Below, piece after piece: positions 19,352-29,124 of a stretch of DNA of 64,000 nt. The position numbers and the translations under genes are program-made. The notes below the pieces were generated by a model, which saw only the letters and a list, made by a program, of their open reading frames with translations, ran no database searches and had not been told where the DNA came from. The first letter of the stretch is position 1, and each line of letters opens with the position of its first letter. The stretch is taken from the NCBI GenBank assembly GCA_963812965.1, contig CAWEXG010000001.1, positions 186,001-250,000 on the forward strand, given 5' to 3'. This DNA is from DASXMT01 sp963812965 (GTDB lineage Bacteria; Actinomycetota; Acidimicrobiia; Acidimicrobiales; RAAP-2).

Positions 19352-19624
19352 ATGCTGGACGTGGCGTTCACCGGGACCTCTCCGCTGTTCCTGGTCTTCG
19401 GTGTCGTCATCGGCGTCTTGAATTTCAGGAACACCCAGCTCTTCCGGCGGGCCACCGGCGTCAGCCCCTGGCACATCCCACCGATCGTGTGGGCGCTGGC
19501 CAGCGTGTTCGTCTCCCTGATCGTCACCGTCCTGGCACTCATCGCCACTCGAACGACCAAGGTGCCCGGTCGTGGCAGGGTCGTGGGCACCCAAGCTCGG
19601 TACAGCACCCGCAGGATCAGCTGA
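19352..19624 (+). CDS. Small membrane protein of unknown function
   Basis: The ATG at 19352 gives a 90-residue protein with two predicted transmembrane helices (about residues 10-25 and 47-70) and a basic C-terminal tail. Longer in-frame starts add unlikely sequence. I do not recognise the family. It lies in the 150-bp gap after purA and is convergent with clpB, overlapping its 3' end by eight bases. Confidence 0.55.
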   Translation: MLDVAFTGTSPLFLVFGVVIGVLNFRNTQLFRRATGVSPWHIPPIVWALASVFVSLIVTVLALIATRTTKVPGRGRVVGTQARYSTRRIS

Positions 19625-22109
19625 GGACGAGATCCCCGTCCTTCTCCTCGATGGTCACCGTCGATCCCTCCGGGTAACGACCTTCCAGGAGCGCCAAGGC
19701 CAGGGGATCCTCCACCTGTCGCTGGATGACCCTCCGCAGCGGACGAGCGCCGTAGTCCGGGTCGAACCCGGCATGGGCCAGCCACGTCTCGGCACCAGGC
19801 GTCACCGTGAGATCCAACCGGCGTTCGGCCAGCCGGGTACGGAGACCGCCGAGCTGTATCGAGACGATCCGCTCCAGGTCCGCTTCGGTCAGCACGTGGA
19901 ACCGCACGATCTCGTCGATGCGGTTCACGAACTCCGGCTTGAAGAAGTCCGACGGGTCGCCGACGAGGTTGGAGGTCATGATCAGCACGGCGTTGGTGAA
20001 GGACACGGTACGACCCTGCCCATCAGTCAACCGACCGTCTTCTAAGACTTGGAGGAGCGTGTTGAACACGTCCGGATGGGCCTTCTCGATCTCATCGAGC
20101 AGGACGACGGCGTACGGTCGCCGGCGGACCGCCTCGGTGAGCTGTCCCCCCTCCTCGTACCCCACGTAGCCCGGTGGCGCACCGACCAGCCGAGCGACCG
20201 AGTGACGTTCCATGTACTCGCTCATGTCGATGCGGACCATGGCCTTGGCGTCGTCGAAGAGGAAGTCGGCGAGCGCCCGCGCCAGCTCCGTCTTCCCCAC
20301 GCCGGTGGGGCCGAGGAAGAGGAACGAACCGATGGGGCGGTTCGGATCGGACAGCCCGGCTCGGCTCCGACGGATGGCGTTGGCCACGGCGGAGACGGCC
20401 TCGTCCTGACCCACCACCCGGGCGTGCAAGGCGTCCTCCATCCGGACCAACTTCTCGACCTCGCCTTCGAGGAGCCGGGAGACCGGTACCCCGGTCCAAC
20501 GGCTGACCACCTCGGCCACGTCCTCGGCATCGACCTCTTCCTTCAGAAAGCGTTGGGTGGCCTGGAGCGCAGCCAGTACCTGGGTGGCCTCCTCGACCTG
20601 GCGTTCCAGTTCGGGGATCTGTCCGTAGCTGATCTCCGACGACTCGGCCAGGTTCCCGTCCCGGGCCAGGCGCTCCGCTTCGCCTCGGCGTGCCTCGAGC
20701 TCGCCCTTCAGCGCCTGGATCGAGGCGATGGCCTCCTTCTCGGCCTGCCAGTGCGCCGTCATGGCGTCGGACTGTTCCTTCAGGTTGGCCAGCTCTTCGT
20801 CCAGCCGGGCCAGGCGCTCGGCCGAGACGGCATCGGTCTCCTTGGCCAGCGCCATCCGCTCGATCTCGAGCTGACGCATCCGGCGGATCACCACGTCGAG
20901 CTCGGTGGGCATGGAGTCGATCTCGATACGCAGCCGGCTCGCCGACTCGTCGACCAGGTCGATGGCCTTGTCGGGGAGGAAGCGACCGGTGATGTACCGG
21001 TCGGAGAGGACAGCCGCCGCCACGAGGGCCGCGTCCTGGATGCGCACCCCGTGATGCACCTCGTAACGCTCCTTCAGCCCCCGCAGGATGGCGATGGTGT
21101 CCTCCACCGACGGCTGGCCCACGTAGACCTGCTGGAAGCGACGCTCCAACGCCGCGTCCTTCTCGATGTACTTGCGGTACTCGTCCAGTGTGGTGGCGCC
21201 GATGAGCCGGAGCTCTCCTCGGGCCAGCATCGGCTTGATCATGTTGCCGGCGTCCATGGCCCCTTCGGACCCGCCACCCGCGCCCACCAGGGTGTGCAGC
21301 TCGTCGATGAAGGTGACGATCTCGCCCTCGGCGTCGGTGATCTCCTTCAGGACCGCCTTCAAGCGCTCTTCGAACTCGCCGCGGTACTTGGCCCCCGCCA
21401 CCATCGAGGACAGATCGAGCCCGATCACTCGCTTGCCCTGCAGTCCCTCGGGCACGTCACCCTCGACGATCCGTTGAGCCAGCCCCTCGACAATCGCCGT
21501 CTTTCCCACACCCGGCTCACCGATGAGGACCGGGTTGTTCTTTGTTCTCCGTGAGAGCACCTGGATCACCCGGCGGACCTCTTCGTCCCGGCCGATCACC
21601 GGATCCATCTTCCCCTGACGGGCCAGCGCGGTGAGGTCCCGCCCGTACCGCTCCAATGCCTGGAACGTCTCTTCGGGGCTCTGGGAAGTGACCCGGTGAC
21701 TGCCGCGTATCTCACGCAATGCGCTCAGGAGATCGTCTCTGGAGGCTCCCACTCGGTCGGCCATGGCCAACAACAAGTGCTCCACCGACACGTACTCGTC
21801 ACCCATGTCCCCTCGGAGCCCGTCGGCGGTGTCGAGCACGTCGCGTGTCGCTGTGCTGAGCCGGGGATCCTGGCCGCCGTAGGCCTGAGCCAGGCGAGCG
21901 AGATCCCCGTCCATCCGGGCGCGCACGACCGACGGCTCCAGACCGACCCTGGCCACGATGGGGGCGGCGAGCCCCTCAGGCTGATCAAGGAGAGCCAGCA
22001 GAAGGTGGTCCGGCGTCACCTCGGAGTGGTGGTCGGTCTTGGCCCGCTCCAAGGCTGCGGCCACGGCCTCTTGAGTCTTGAGAGTCCACCGTTCGGGGTT
22101 GATCGTCAT
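19617..22109 (-). CDS. clpB: ATP-dependent disaggregase ClpB
   Basis: ClpB is a cytoplasmic AAA+ ring that pulls apart aggregates with DnaK. The 830-residue protein has two Clp-N repeats (1-145), a first AAA domain with Walker A GEPGVGKT, a coiled-coil M domain (about 395-520), and a second AAA domain with GPTGVGKTELARAL. Presence of the M domain marks ClpB rather than ClpA/C. The loop after the second-AAA segment VLIMTSN is short (about nine residues fewer than in mycobacterial ClpB as I recall it). The last gene of the heat-shock operon, it overlaps hspR by four bases. Confidence 0.96.
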   Translation of the reverse strand: MTINPERWTLKTQEAVAAALERAKTDHHSEVTPDHLLLALLDQPEGLAAPIVARVGLEPSVVRARMDGDLARLAQAYGGQDPRLSTATRDVLDTADGLRGDMGDEYVSVEHLLLAMADRVGASRDDLLSALREIRGSHRVTSQSPEETFQALERYGRDLTALARQGKMDPVIGRDEEVRRVIQVLSRRTKNNPVLIGEPGVGKTAIVEGLAQRIVEGDVPEGLQGKRVIGLDLSSMVAGAKYRGEFEERLKAVLKEITDAEGEIVTFIDELHTLVGAGGGSEGAMDAGNMIKPMLARGELRLIGATTLDEYRKYIEKDAALERRFQQVYVGQPSVEDTIAILRGLKERYEVHHGVRIQDAALVAAAVLSDRYITGRFLPDKAIDLVDESASRLRIEIDSMPTELDVVIRRMRQLEIERMALAKETDAVSAERLARLDEELANLKEQSDAMTAHWQAEKEAIASIQALKGELEARRGEAERLARDGNLAESSEISYGQIPELERQVEEATQVLAALQATQRFLKEEVDAEDVAEVVSRWTGVPVSRLLEGEVEKLVRMEDALHARVVGQDEAVSAVANAIRRSRAGLSDPNRPIGSFLFLGPTGVGKTELARALADFLFDDAKAMVRIDMSEYMERHSVARLVGAPPGYVGYEEGGQLTEAVRRRPYAVVLLDEIEKAHPDVFNTLLQVLEDGRLTDGQGRTVSFTNAVLIMTSNLVGDPSDFFKPEFVNRIDEIVRFHVLTEADLERIVSIQLGGLRTRLAERRLDLTVTPGAETWLAHAGFDPDYGARPLRRVIQRQVEDPLALALLEGRYPEGSTVTIEEKDGDLVLS

Positions 22110-22543
22110 CGGGAACCTCCTCCTGTGCTCTCCCGGGTGCCTGTCGTGCGGGTACCCGTGTTCCTGGTGCTCCTGGCGCGGACGGAAGCCGGCGCGTTGG
22201 AGACCGGCACCAGATCACGTCGGTACTGCTGGTGGACGCGGGCCACGGCCTCTCGCGCCTCGGCCGCCATCTGCTCGACCTGGCCCCGGAGACGGGCCAC
22301 CTCGGTCTCCAGCTCCATGACTCGCCTCACACCTTCGAGGTTGAGTCCTGCGTTGGTCAGGTCCTGGATGTGACGCAGCCGGTCCAGGTCCTGTTCGCTG
22401 AAGCGCCGACTGCCGCCTCGGGTCCGGCTGGGATCGAGAAGCCCTTTGCGCTCGTAGACGCGCAGCGTCTGGGGATGCACACCGGCCAGCTCCGCTGCCA
22501 CCGAGATGACGTATACCGCTCGAGAGTGGGCATCGTCAGCCAT
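22106..22543 (-). CDS. hspR: Heat-shock repressor HspR (MerR family)
   Basis: HspR represses the dnaK operon and, in actinobacteria, often clpB and lon, using DnaK as co-repressor. The MerR-type helix-turn-helix reads YVISVAAELAGVHPQTLRVY, then ERKGLLDPSRTRGGSRRFS and a dimerisation helix. The start ATG 22543 is chosen because GGGAG precedes it; a start at 22564 would overlap dnaJ. The C-terminal tail (residues 110-145) is Arg/Thr/Gly-rich and apparently disordered. Confidence 0.92.
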   Translation of the reverse strand: MADDAHSRAVYVISVAAELAGVHPQTLRVYERKGLLDPSRTRGGSRRFSEQDLDRLRHIQDLTNAGLNLEGVRRVMELETEVARLRGQVEQMAAEAREAVARVHQQYRRDLVPVSNAPASVRARSTRNTGTRTTGTRESTGGGSR

Positions 22544-22544
22544 G

Positions 22545-23669
22545 TCACACTCCCAGATAGTCACGCGGCGCGGCGTTCGACACCGTCGCCAGCGCTTCGA
22601 TGGCCGCCCGCTGCTCGTCGGTCACGGTCTTGGGGACGACGACATCGACGGTCACCAACAGATCGCCGGCGGCGCTCTTCTTCCCCGCCGGCACACCGCG
22701 CCCCTTGACCCGGAACGTCTGCCCGGACGACGTCCCCGCAGGAACCCGTAGCGTGACGCTGTCGGTCAGCGTGGGCACCGTCAACGTGGTCCCGAGCGCC
22801 GCCTCCGGGTAGGTCACCGGCACGGTGAGGGTCAGGTTGCGACCTCGTCGACCGAACACGCTGTGCTTGTCCACCCGCATCACCACATACAGGTCACCGC
22901 TCGGCGCGTTGCCACGGCCGGCGGCGCCACGGCCCTTGACCCGGATCCGTTGTCCGTCCTCGACGCCGGCGGGGACCCGGACCTTTACCTCGCGGTTGCG
23001 GTGCTCCACACCGGTCCCTCGGCACGTGGGGCACGGCGTGGTGACCACGGTTCCCCGTCCCCCGCACTGCGGGCAGATCTGGCTCAACGAGAAGAGGCCC
23101 TGGTTGTCCTGGAGCGCACCGGTCCCACCACAACGGGGGCAGGTCTCAGGCGTCGTACCGGGAGCGGAGCCCGACCCCGAGCACGTACGACACCGGGCGT
23201 CGGTGGTCACGTTGACCGTGGTGGTCACACCGTTGACCGCATCCTCGAAGGAGAGATGGAGCTCGGTCTCGACGTCGGCACCTCGGTGCGGCGCGGTGGC
23301 GCGGCCCCGGCGGTTCCGCCCGCCGAACAACCCGCCGAACAGATCGCCCAGGTCTCCAGGATCTTCTACCCGAAAGGTCGTTCCTCCGGGACCTCCGAAA
23401 CCGCCTGGAAACCCCCCGGCGCCGCCAACCCCGCCCATGGGGCCGAGCGCCCGCACCTCGTCGTACTCCTTGCGCCGAGCAGCGTCACCCAGCACGTCAT
23501 AGGCGGCGGTGATCTCTTTGAACTGCTCTTCGTGCCCAGGGTTGGTATCGGGATGGTGCTGCTTGGCCAGCTTCCGGTACGCGCTGGTGATCTCCTTGGC
23601 CGTCGCCGTGCTCGGCACGCCCAAGGTCTCGTAGTAGTTGTTCTCGAACCATTCTCGTTGCGGAGCCAC
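22545..23669 (-). CDS. dnaJ: Co-chaperone DnaJ
   Basis: DnaJ stimulates DnaK ATPase and delivers clients. The J domain (about 10-75) has the essential HPD in KQHHPDTNPGHEEQ. A Gly/Phe-rich linker follows, then four zinc-finger repeats CRTCSGSG, CPRCGGTG, CPQCGGRG and CPTCRGTG, and the C-terminal substrate domains. Length (374) is normal for a full type I DnaJ. Like DnaJ1 of actinobacteria it is in the dnaK operon. Confidence 0.96.
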   Translation of the reverse strand: MAPQREWFENNYYETLGVPSTATAKEITSAYRKLAKQHHPDTNPGHEEQFKEITAAYDVLGDAARRKEYDEVRALGPMGGVGGAGGFPGGFGGPGGTTFRVEDPGDLGDLFGGLFGGRNRRGRATAPHRGADVETELHLSFEDAVNGVTTTVNVTTDARCRTCSGSGSAPGTTPETCPRCGGTGALQDNQGLFSLSQICPQCGGRGTVVTTPCPTCRGTGVEHRNREVKVRVPAGVEDGQRIRVKGRGAAGRGNAPSGDLYVVMRVDKHSVFGRRGRNLTLTVPVTYPEAALGTTLTVPTLTDSVTLRVPAGTSSGQTFRVKGRGVPAGKKSAAGDLLVTVDVVVPKTVTDEQRAAIEALATVSNAAPRDYLGV

Positions 23670-23719
23670 CGTCGCCTGCTCTCGTTCCCTCTCTGCCGCT
23701 CAGTCGGACTTCCCGACCC

Positions 23720-24349
23720 TCAACTGCGCACCAGCACCATGGCGGGACGCACGATCGTGCCTCGCCACCGGTAGCCGGGCCGCATCACCTGGGCCACGAC
23801 GGGTCCATCGCTGTCAGCAACCTCGTCGCCGTCTGCACCAGCTTCATCGGCGGGAGCGTTGCCCACGGCTTCGTGGGAGTTCGGGTCGAACAGCTCGCCC
23901 TCGGGATCGATACGCTCAAGCCCTTCCTTGGCCAGGACGTCGTTCAACAAAGCGGACGCCTGCACCAACGCCTTCCCGTCGTTCGACTCGGCATCGCCCA
24001 GATGGTCGGCAGCCAGGTCCAGGACGTCGAGCACGGGAAGCAGCTTGTCCACGAGCGACACGGCAGCGCGCTCGACCTGATCAGCCTGCTGCTTCGACAC
24101 CCGCTTCCGGTAGTTCTCGAACTCGGCCTGCAGGCGGCGGAGCGCGTCGAGGTACTCGTCACGCTCCGCCACGACCGCCGCAACCGGGTCGTCATCGACC
24201 ACGATCACCTCGGCCACGTCGCCATCCACTGGTCTGTCCGGGTCGTCGGTGATGGAGACCGTGTCGGCCTCCACCACATCCGTCTCGGCCATGTCTGCCT
24301 CAACCACATCGGCACTCTCGTCGCCGGGGGTCTGATGTGTTCCCGCCAT
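23720..24349 (-). CDS. grpE: Nucleotide exchange factor GrpE
   Basis: GrpE releases ADP from DnaK. The 209-residue protein has an acidic N-terminal extension (1-65), a long helix beginning ERDEYLDALRRLQAEFENYR, and the GEVFDPNSHEAVG-like segment GELFDPNSHEAVGNAP followed by VAQVMRPGYRWRGTIVRPA. ATG 24349 overlaps the dnaK stop by one base, with GGAG inside the dnaK end; a GTG one codon earlier is possible. Confidence 0.95.
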   Translation of the reverse strand: MAGTHQTPGDESADVVEADMAETDVVEADTVSITDDPDRPVDGDVAEVIVVDDDPVAAVVAERDEYLDALRRLQAEFENYRKRVSKQQADQVERAAVSLVDKLLPVLDVLDLAADHLGDAESNDGKALVQASALLNDVLAKEGLERIDPEGELFDPNSHEAVGNAPADEAGADGDEVADSDGPVVAQVMRPGYRWRGTIVRPAMVLVRS

Positions 24350-26190
24350 CACTCCTTCTCGTCCACGATCTCGGCGTCGACCACCTCGTCATCAGAAGGC
24401 TCGTCCTCGACCGGTCCGGCAGCGGCACCGCCAGGTGCACCACCGTCAGCCTTGGACGCCTCTTCATAGAGACGCTGGCTGAAGGACTGGCTGGCCGTCA
24501 GCAACGCCTCGGTCGAGCTCTTGATCGTCTCGAGATCAGAACCGGTCAACGCCTCCTTCAGCGATGCCAAGGCCGACTCCACCTTCTCCTTCTCGTCGCC
24601 CTCGAACTTCTCACCCTGCTCCTTCAGGAGCTTCTCCGTCTGGTACACGAGGGTGTCGGCGTTGTTGCGAACCTCTGCCTCCTCACGGCGGCGACGGTCG
24701 TCCTCGGCATGGGCCTCGGCGTCCTTCACCATGCGGTCGATATCGTCCTTGGCCAGCGACGACTGCCCGGTGATGGTCATCGACTGCTCCTTACCCGTGG
24801 CCCGGTCCTTCGCCGAGACGTGCACGATGCCGTTGGCGTCGATATCGAAGGTGACCTCGATCTGTGGAATACCCCGAGGCGCCGGTGGCAGGTCGACCAG
24901 CTGGAACTTGCCCAGCGTCTTGTTGTACATCGCCATCTCACGCTCACCCTGAAGCACGTGGACCTCGACCGACGGCTGATTGTCCTCGGCCGTGGTGAAC
25001 ACCTCGCTCCGCTTGGTGGGGATCGTGGTGTTGCGTTCGATCAGGCGGTGCATGACACTGCCCTTGGTCTCAATGCCGAGCGACAACGGCGTGACGTCGA
25101 GCAGCAGCACGTCCTTCACGTCACCCTTCAGGACACCGGCCTGGACAGCCGCCCCGATGGCCACCACCTCATCCGGGTTGACGCCCTTATGAGCTTCCTT
25201 GCCCGTCAGCGACTGCACCAGGTCCTGAACAGCAGGGATCCGGGTGGACCCACCGACCAGGATGACGTGATCGATATCGGACTTGCTCAACCCAGCGTCA
25301 GCGATGGCCTGGTCGAAGGGGCCCTTGCACGCGTCGACCAGATCGGCGGTGAGCTCGTTGAACGTGGCCCGGGTGAGCTTCACGTCGAGGTGCTTCGGCC
25401 CTTCCGAGGTGGCAGTGATGAACGGGAGGTTGATCTGGGTCTCCTGGAGCGAAGACAGCTCGATCTTGGCCTTCTCGGCCGCCTCCTGAAGCCGTTGCGT
25501 GGCCATCTTGTCCGCAGACAGGTCGACGCCCTCGGTGTCCTTGAACGTCTTTACCAACCAGTCGATGATCCGCTGGTCCCAGTCGTCCCCACCCAGGTGG
25601 GTGTTCCCCGAAGTGGACTTGACCTCGAACACGCCGTCACCGATCTCCATCACGGAGACGTCGAAGGTGCCGCCGCCCAGGTCGAACACCAGGACGGTCT
25701 GATCGGCGCCTTCCTTGTCCAGCCCATAAGCGAGCGCGGCGGCAGTGGGCTCGTTGATAATACGGAGCACCTCCAACCCGGCAACGGTCCCGGCTTCCTT
25801 CGTCGCCGTTCGCTGTGCATCATCGAAGTAGGCAGGAACGGTGATCACCGCCTGGTTCACGGTGTCACCGAGAAATGCCTCGGCATCTCGCTTCAGCTTC
25901 GAGAGGATCCGGGCCGAGATCTCCTGGGCCGTATAGGCCTTGCCGTCGATGTCGACGGTCCACGAGGTGCCCATGTGGCGCTTCACCGATCGGATCGTTC
26001 GATCGGGGTTGGTGATGGCCTGGCGCTTGGCCACCTCTCCGACGAGCACTTCGCCGGACTTGGCGAACCCGACAACCGATGGGGTCGTCCGCCCACCTTC
26101 CGCATTCGGAATGACGACCGGTTCCCCAGCCTCCAACACGCTTACCACCGAGTTGGTCGTCCCGAGATCGATTCCTACGGCCTTGGCCAT
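24349..26190 (-). CDS. dnaK: Chaperone DnaK (Hsp70)
   Basis: DnaK is the central cytoplasmic Hsp70. The 613-residue protein starts MAKAVGIDLGTTNSVVSVLE, with ATPase motifs VITVPAYFDDAQRTATKEAG, VFDLGGGTFDVSVMEIGDGV and VILVGGSTRIPAVQDLV, the linker LLLDVTPLSLGIE, and an acidic C-terminus. The N-terminal deletion typical of Gram-positive Hsp70 seems present. AGGAGG lies eight bases before the ATG. It is the first gene of the dnaK-grpE-dnaJ-hspR-clpB operon. Confidence 0.97.
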   Translation of the reverse strand: MAKAVGIDLGTTNSVVSVLEAGEPVVIPNAEGGRTTPSVVGFAKSGEVLVGEVAKRQAITNPDRTIRSVKRHMGTSWTVDIDGKAYTAQEISARILSKLKRDAEAFLGDTVNQAVITVPAYFDDAQRTATKEAGTVAGLEVLRIINEPTAAALAYGLDKEGADQTVLVFDLGGGTFDVSVMEIGDGVFEVKSTSGNTHLGGDDWDQRIIDWLVKTFKDTEGVDLSADKMATQRLQEAAEKAKIELSSLQETQINLPFITATSEGPKHLDVKLTRATFNELTADLVDACKGPFDQAIADAGLSKSDIDHVILVGGSTRIPAVQDLVQSLTGKEAHKGVNPDEVVAIGAAVQAGVLKGDVKDVLLLDVTPLSLGIETKGSVMHRLIERNTTIPTKRSEVFTTAEDNQPSVEVHVLQGEREMAMYNKTLGKFQLVDLPPAPRGIPQIEVTFDIDANGIVHVSAKDRATGKEQSMTITGQSSLAKDDIDRMVKDAEAHAEDDRRRREEAEVRNNADTLVYQTEKLLKEQGEKFEGDEKEKVESALASLKEALTGSDLETIKSSTEALLTASQSFSQRLYEEASKADGGAPGGAAAGPVEDEPSDDEVVDAEIVDEKE

Positions 26191-26257
26191 CGCTGTTGCC
26201 TCCTACTGCTCGTCTGCCTGGTTCCCAAGCGCATCTTTCGTACTGGTATTGCCTTAC

Positions 26258-26313
26258 AGTATAGCAAACTTGAGTGTCATTATAATAGATTTTCGTATAT
26301 TTAGACACTAAAG
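26258..26313. promoter_or_regulatory. dnaK promoter with HspR-type (HAIR-like) half-sites
   Basis: The sequence cttgagtgtc (26269-26278) is mirrored, with one mismatch, by gacactaaag (26304-26313) across 25 AT-rich bases. CTTGAGT is exactly one half of the actinobacterial HAIR element (CTTGAGT-N7-ACTCAAG), although the arms are further apart than usual. A TATACT -10-like box for dnaK lies beside the left arm (26258-26263 on the minus strand). HspR encoded in this operon is the likely ligand. Confidence 0.5.
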
Positions 26314-26366
26314 TACTCGAAAAGACGGCGCAACGCTGGAAGTACGGGCGAGGTACGCTCCAATCC

Positions 26367-27122
26367 ATGCTCGACCTGGTACTACTCCGCCACGGCCAGT
26401 CCACGTGGAACGCCGAGAACCTGTTCACGGGATGGGAGGACGTGGATCTCACGACCCAAGGCGAGTCCGAGGCCAGAGCGGCCGGTCGTCTCCTGAAGGC
26501 AGAAGACGACCTCGACCTCCGCATCGTGCACACCTCACTCCTCACCCGAGCCACCCGGACCGCCAACCTGGCCCTCGACGAGGCAGGTCGTTCTTGGCTA
26601 CCGGTACAGCGTCACTGGCGGCTCAACGAACGTCACTACGGTGACCTGCAGGGCTTGGACAAGAAGAGGACGGTAGAGGTCCACGGCGAGGAGCAGGTCA
26701 GGATCTGGCGCCGGAGCTACCTGACCCCGCCGCCCCCGGTTCCACCGGACGACCCACGACTTCCCACCGGCGACCCGCGCTATCGGGACGTACCTGTCGA
26801 CGCGTTGCCGGCCACCGAGTGTCTGGCCGACGTCGTGGCCCGGGTCCTCCCTTACTGGCAGGACGTCATCGTGCCCGACCTCATGGAAGTAGGGGCCAGG
26901 GGCGGAGCCGTTCTGGTCGTCGCCCACGGCAACAGCCTGCGAGCGCTGCGCAAGCATCTCGATGGGATCAGCGACGACGACATCGTCGGCCTCGATGTAC
27001 CCACCGGCATCCCCTACCGCTACCGCCTAGGAAACGACCTGTCGGTCGTGTCCAGCGAGTACCTCGGCGACCCCGAGGCAGCCCGGGCAGCCGCAGACGC
27101 CGTGAAACATCAGGCTGGTTGA
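26367..27122 (+). CDS. gpmA: 2,3-bisphosphoglycerate-dependent phosphoglycerate mutase
   Basis: GpmA interconverts 3- and 2-phosphoglycerate in glycolysis. The catalytic His lies in LVLLRHGQSTWN. FTGWEDVDLT, the LNERHYGDLQGLDK loop and a second His in VLVVAHGNSLRAL complete the active site. The 251-residue length with the longer YRDVPVDALPATECLADV insert marks the dPGM type. It is divergent from dnaK, sharing a 176-bp promoter region. Confidence 0.95.
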   Translation: MLDLVLLRHGQSTWNAENLFTGWEDVDLTTQGESEARAAGRLLKAEDDLDLRIVHTSLLTRATRTANLALDEAGRSWLPVQRHWRLNERHYGDLQGLDKKRTVEVHGEEQVRIWRRSYLTPPPPVPPDDPRLPTGDPRYRDVPVDALPATECLADVVARVLPYWQDVIVPDLMEVGARGGAVLVVAHGNSLRALRKHLDGISDDDIVGLDVPTGIPYRYRLGNDLSVVSSEYLGDPEAARAAADAVKHQAG

Positions 27123-27127
27123 ACACG

Positions 27128-27155
27128 AATGGCCGGCTCTTTCGAGCCGGCCATT
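27128..27155. terminator. Hairpin terminator after gpmA
   Basis: A perfect 12-bp stem (aatggccggctc with gagccggccatt) closes a tttc loop six bases after the gpmA stop. There is no U tract, so it may act as a structural or bidirectional terminator between convergent gpmA and glnB. Confidence 0.7.
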
Positions 27156-27201
27156 CGCCGTCACGCGTCTGCCGCACGAGGGGAGTGCGACCTACGGGAG
27201 C

Positions 27202-27541
27202 TCAGAGGGCGTCCACGCCCCGTTCGCCGGTACGGACCCGGATGACTTCCTCCACCGGGAGGACCCAGACCTTTCCGTCACCGATCTTGCCGGTGCCGGC
27301 CGCATCGACGATCGTCGTCGATCACCTCATCGACCTGGGCATCGTCGACGATGATCTCGAGCCGGACCTTCGGCACGAAGTCAACCTCGTACTCGGCACC
27401 CCGGTAGACCTCGGTGTGACCTCTCTGGCGACCGAAGCCCTGGGCTTCGGTCAGGGTCATACCCTGGACCCCGAGGCTCTTCAGTGCCTCCTTCACCTCG
27501 TCGAGCTTGAACGGCTTCAGCACTGCTACGATCAGTTTCAT
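27202..27541 (-). CDS. glnB: Nitrogen regulatory protein P-II (one frameshift)
   Basis: P-II proteins sense 2-oxoglutarate and ATP/ADP and gate Amt channels. The N-terminal part reads MKLIVAVLKPFKLDEVKEAL, and the T-loop contains QRGHTEVYRGAEYEVDFVPK with the modifiable Tyr. Near 27318 one extra G breaks the frame; without it the reading continues VIDTIVDAAGTGKIGDGKVW and EEVIRVRTGERG to a stop at 27202, giving the standard 112 residues. The single clean indel suggests a sequence error. It lies directly downstream of amt, the usual actinobacterial pairing. Confidence 0.88.
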
Positions 27542-27574
27542 AGTGCATTTCTCCTTGGGCTCGTAGTGGTCCTG

Positions 27575-29124
27575 TTAACTGCCTACTCCGCTGGGCGGTG
27601 ACCCGTCATCGGGTCTCCCCAATGCCCCGGCATCACCTGCCATGGCGAGGGCTCCGACCCGTTCGGCCAGCCTCTCCTCGGGGAAGGCCTCCTCGTCGTG
27701 GATGGCGAGGTCACCGATCTCGAGGATCTCGTCCTGTAGCGAGGCCTCGGAGGACCAACCCGATGACCTTCATCAGGATGAAGGTCACGAGTGCCGACCA
27801 GAAGATGACCCAGATGGCAGCTCGGAACTGTTCCCACAGCTGGTGGGCCGAGCCGGTGTACATCAGGCCGCTCACCGAGAACGGCGTACAGCCACCGTGG
27901 GCCGTTTGGTAGGCCGCCTGCGAGGTGTTGACCACCTGGCCGGCGGAGTCCAGACGACCGCAGCCGTACTCGATCATGTTCGGGTCACCGAAGATACCGA
28001 GCAGCATGCCGCCGCAGAAGCCGGCGATGCCGTGGGTGTAGATGACCCCGAGGGCGTCGTCGACCTTCGAGAAGGGCCGCACCTTGGACAGGTAGTTCCA
28101 GGCAAACCAGACGATGACCGTGTCGATCGCACCGACGGCGATGGCACCCCAGCCGTTGACCCAGCCGGCGCAGGGCGTGATCCCGACCAGACCGCAGATC
28201 ATGCCGTTCACGCCGCCCAGGAAGGTCGGTTTCTTCGCCTTGGAGAACCAGGCGTCCATGGCCATCCAGACCACCACACCGGTGGCGGTGGCCAGGTTGG
28301 TGTTGACCACGGCAGCCGCGGCGTCGACCCCGGCGTAGTACGGGTCACCACCGTTGAAGCCGTTCCAGCCGAGCCAGAGGATGCCGGCTCCGACCGCTGC
28401 CATCACCAGGTTGTTGGGTATGGCGTGCTGTCGATCTCGCAGCAGTCGGGGCCCGAGCACCCAGGCCGCCACGAAGCCCGACACACCGGCCGACATGTGG
28501 ATGACGAAACCACCGGAGAAGTCGAGCGCACCCTCTTGGGCGAAGTAGCCGCCGCCCCAGAGCAGGAAGGCGTCGACGCCGTAGACGAAGGTCGACCACA
28601 GCGGCACCAGGAGGCACCAGGCGCTGAACTTGATCCGGCCGAGCACGCTGCCGAGGAACAGCAGCGGGGTGATGGCGGCGAAGACGAACTGGAAGTAGGC
28701 CAGCGACGTCGTCGGGAAGTGGAAGGGGATCGGCGGTGTTGGCCGCCGACACCGCCTGGCCCTGTTCGCCGACGCTGTTGGTGATCCGCCCGGTTTCCCG
28801 ACGAAGTTCTCGAAGAAGTGTTTGACCCATCCCGACACCCGTGAGCTGGGTCTGGACCCCGTTTCTGACCCCACCTCCGATCGAGGTGGCACCGAAGCCC
28901 ATCTTGTAGGACCACAGCACCCAGGCGATGAGGACGAGCGAGAACCCGGCGAACATCATGGCCAGCACGTTCACCGCCCACTTCTTCTGGACGATCGACG
29001 CGTAGAGGACCGCCAGTCCGGGAAGGCTCATCAGGCCGACGAACGTGGCGGCCGTTATCTGCCACGTGTTGTCGCCCGTATTCAGCCAACTGGGATACGG
29101 AACTGATACTGCTGCGGCTAGCAC
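27575..29124 (-). CDS. amt: Ammonium transporter Amt (at least four frameshifts)
   Basis: Amt is a trimeric membrane channel for ammonium. Typical segments are WLNTGDNTWQITAATFVGLM (N-terminal helix), FHFPTTSLAYFQFVFAAIT, FVIHMSAGVSGFVAAWVLG with the pore-region residues, and AFCGGMLLG-like and VDDALGVIYTHGIAGFCGG motifs. The frame changes near 28860, 28795, 28735 and 27745, each time resuming family-like sequence. After the last shift the tail EILEIGDLAIHDEEAFPEE runs to a stop at 27575. The start is probably GTG 29124, with GAGGAG upstream. Confidence 0.85.
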
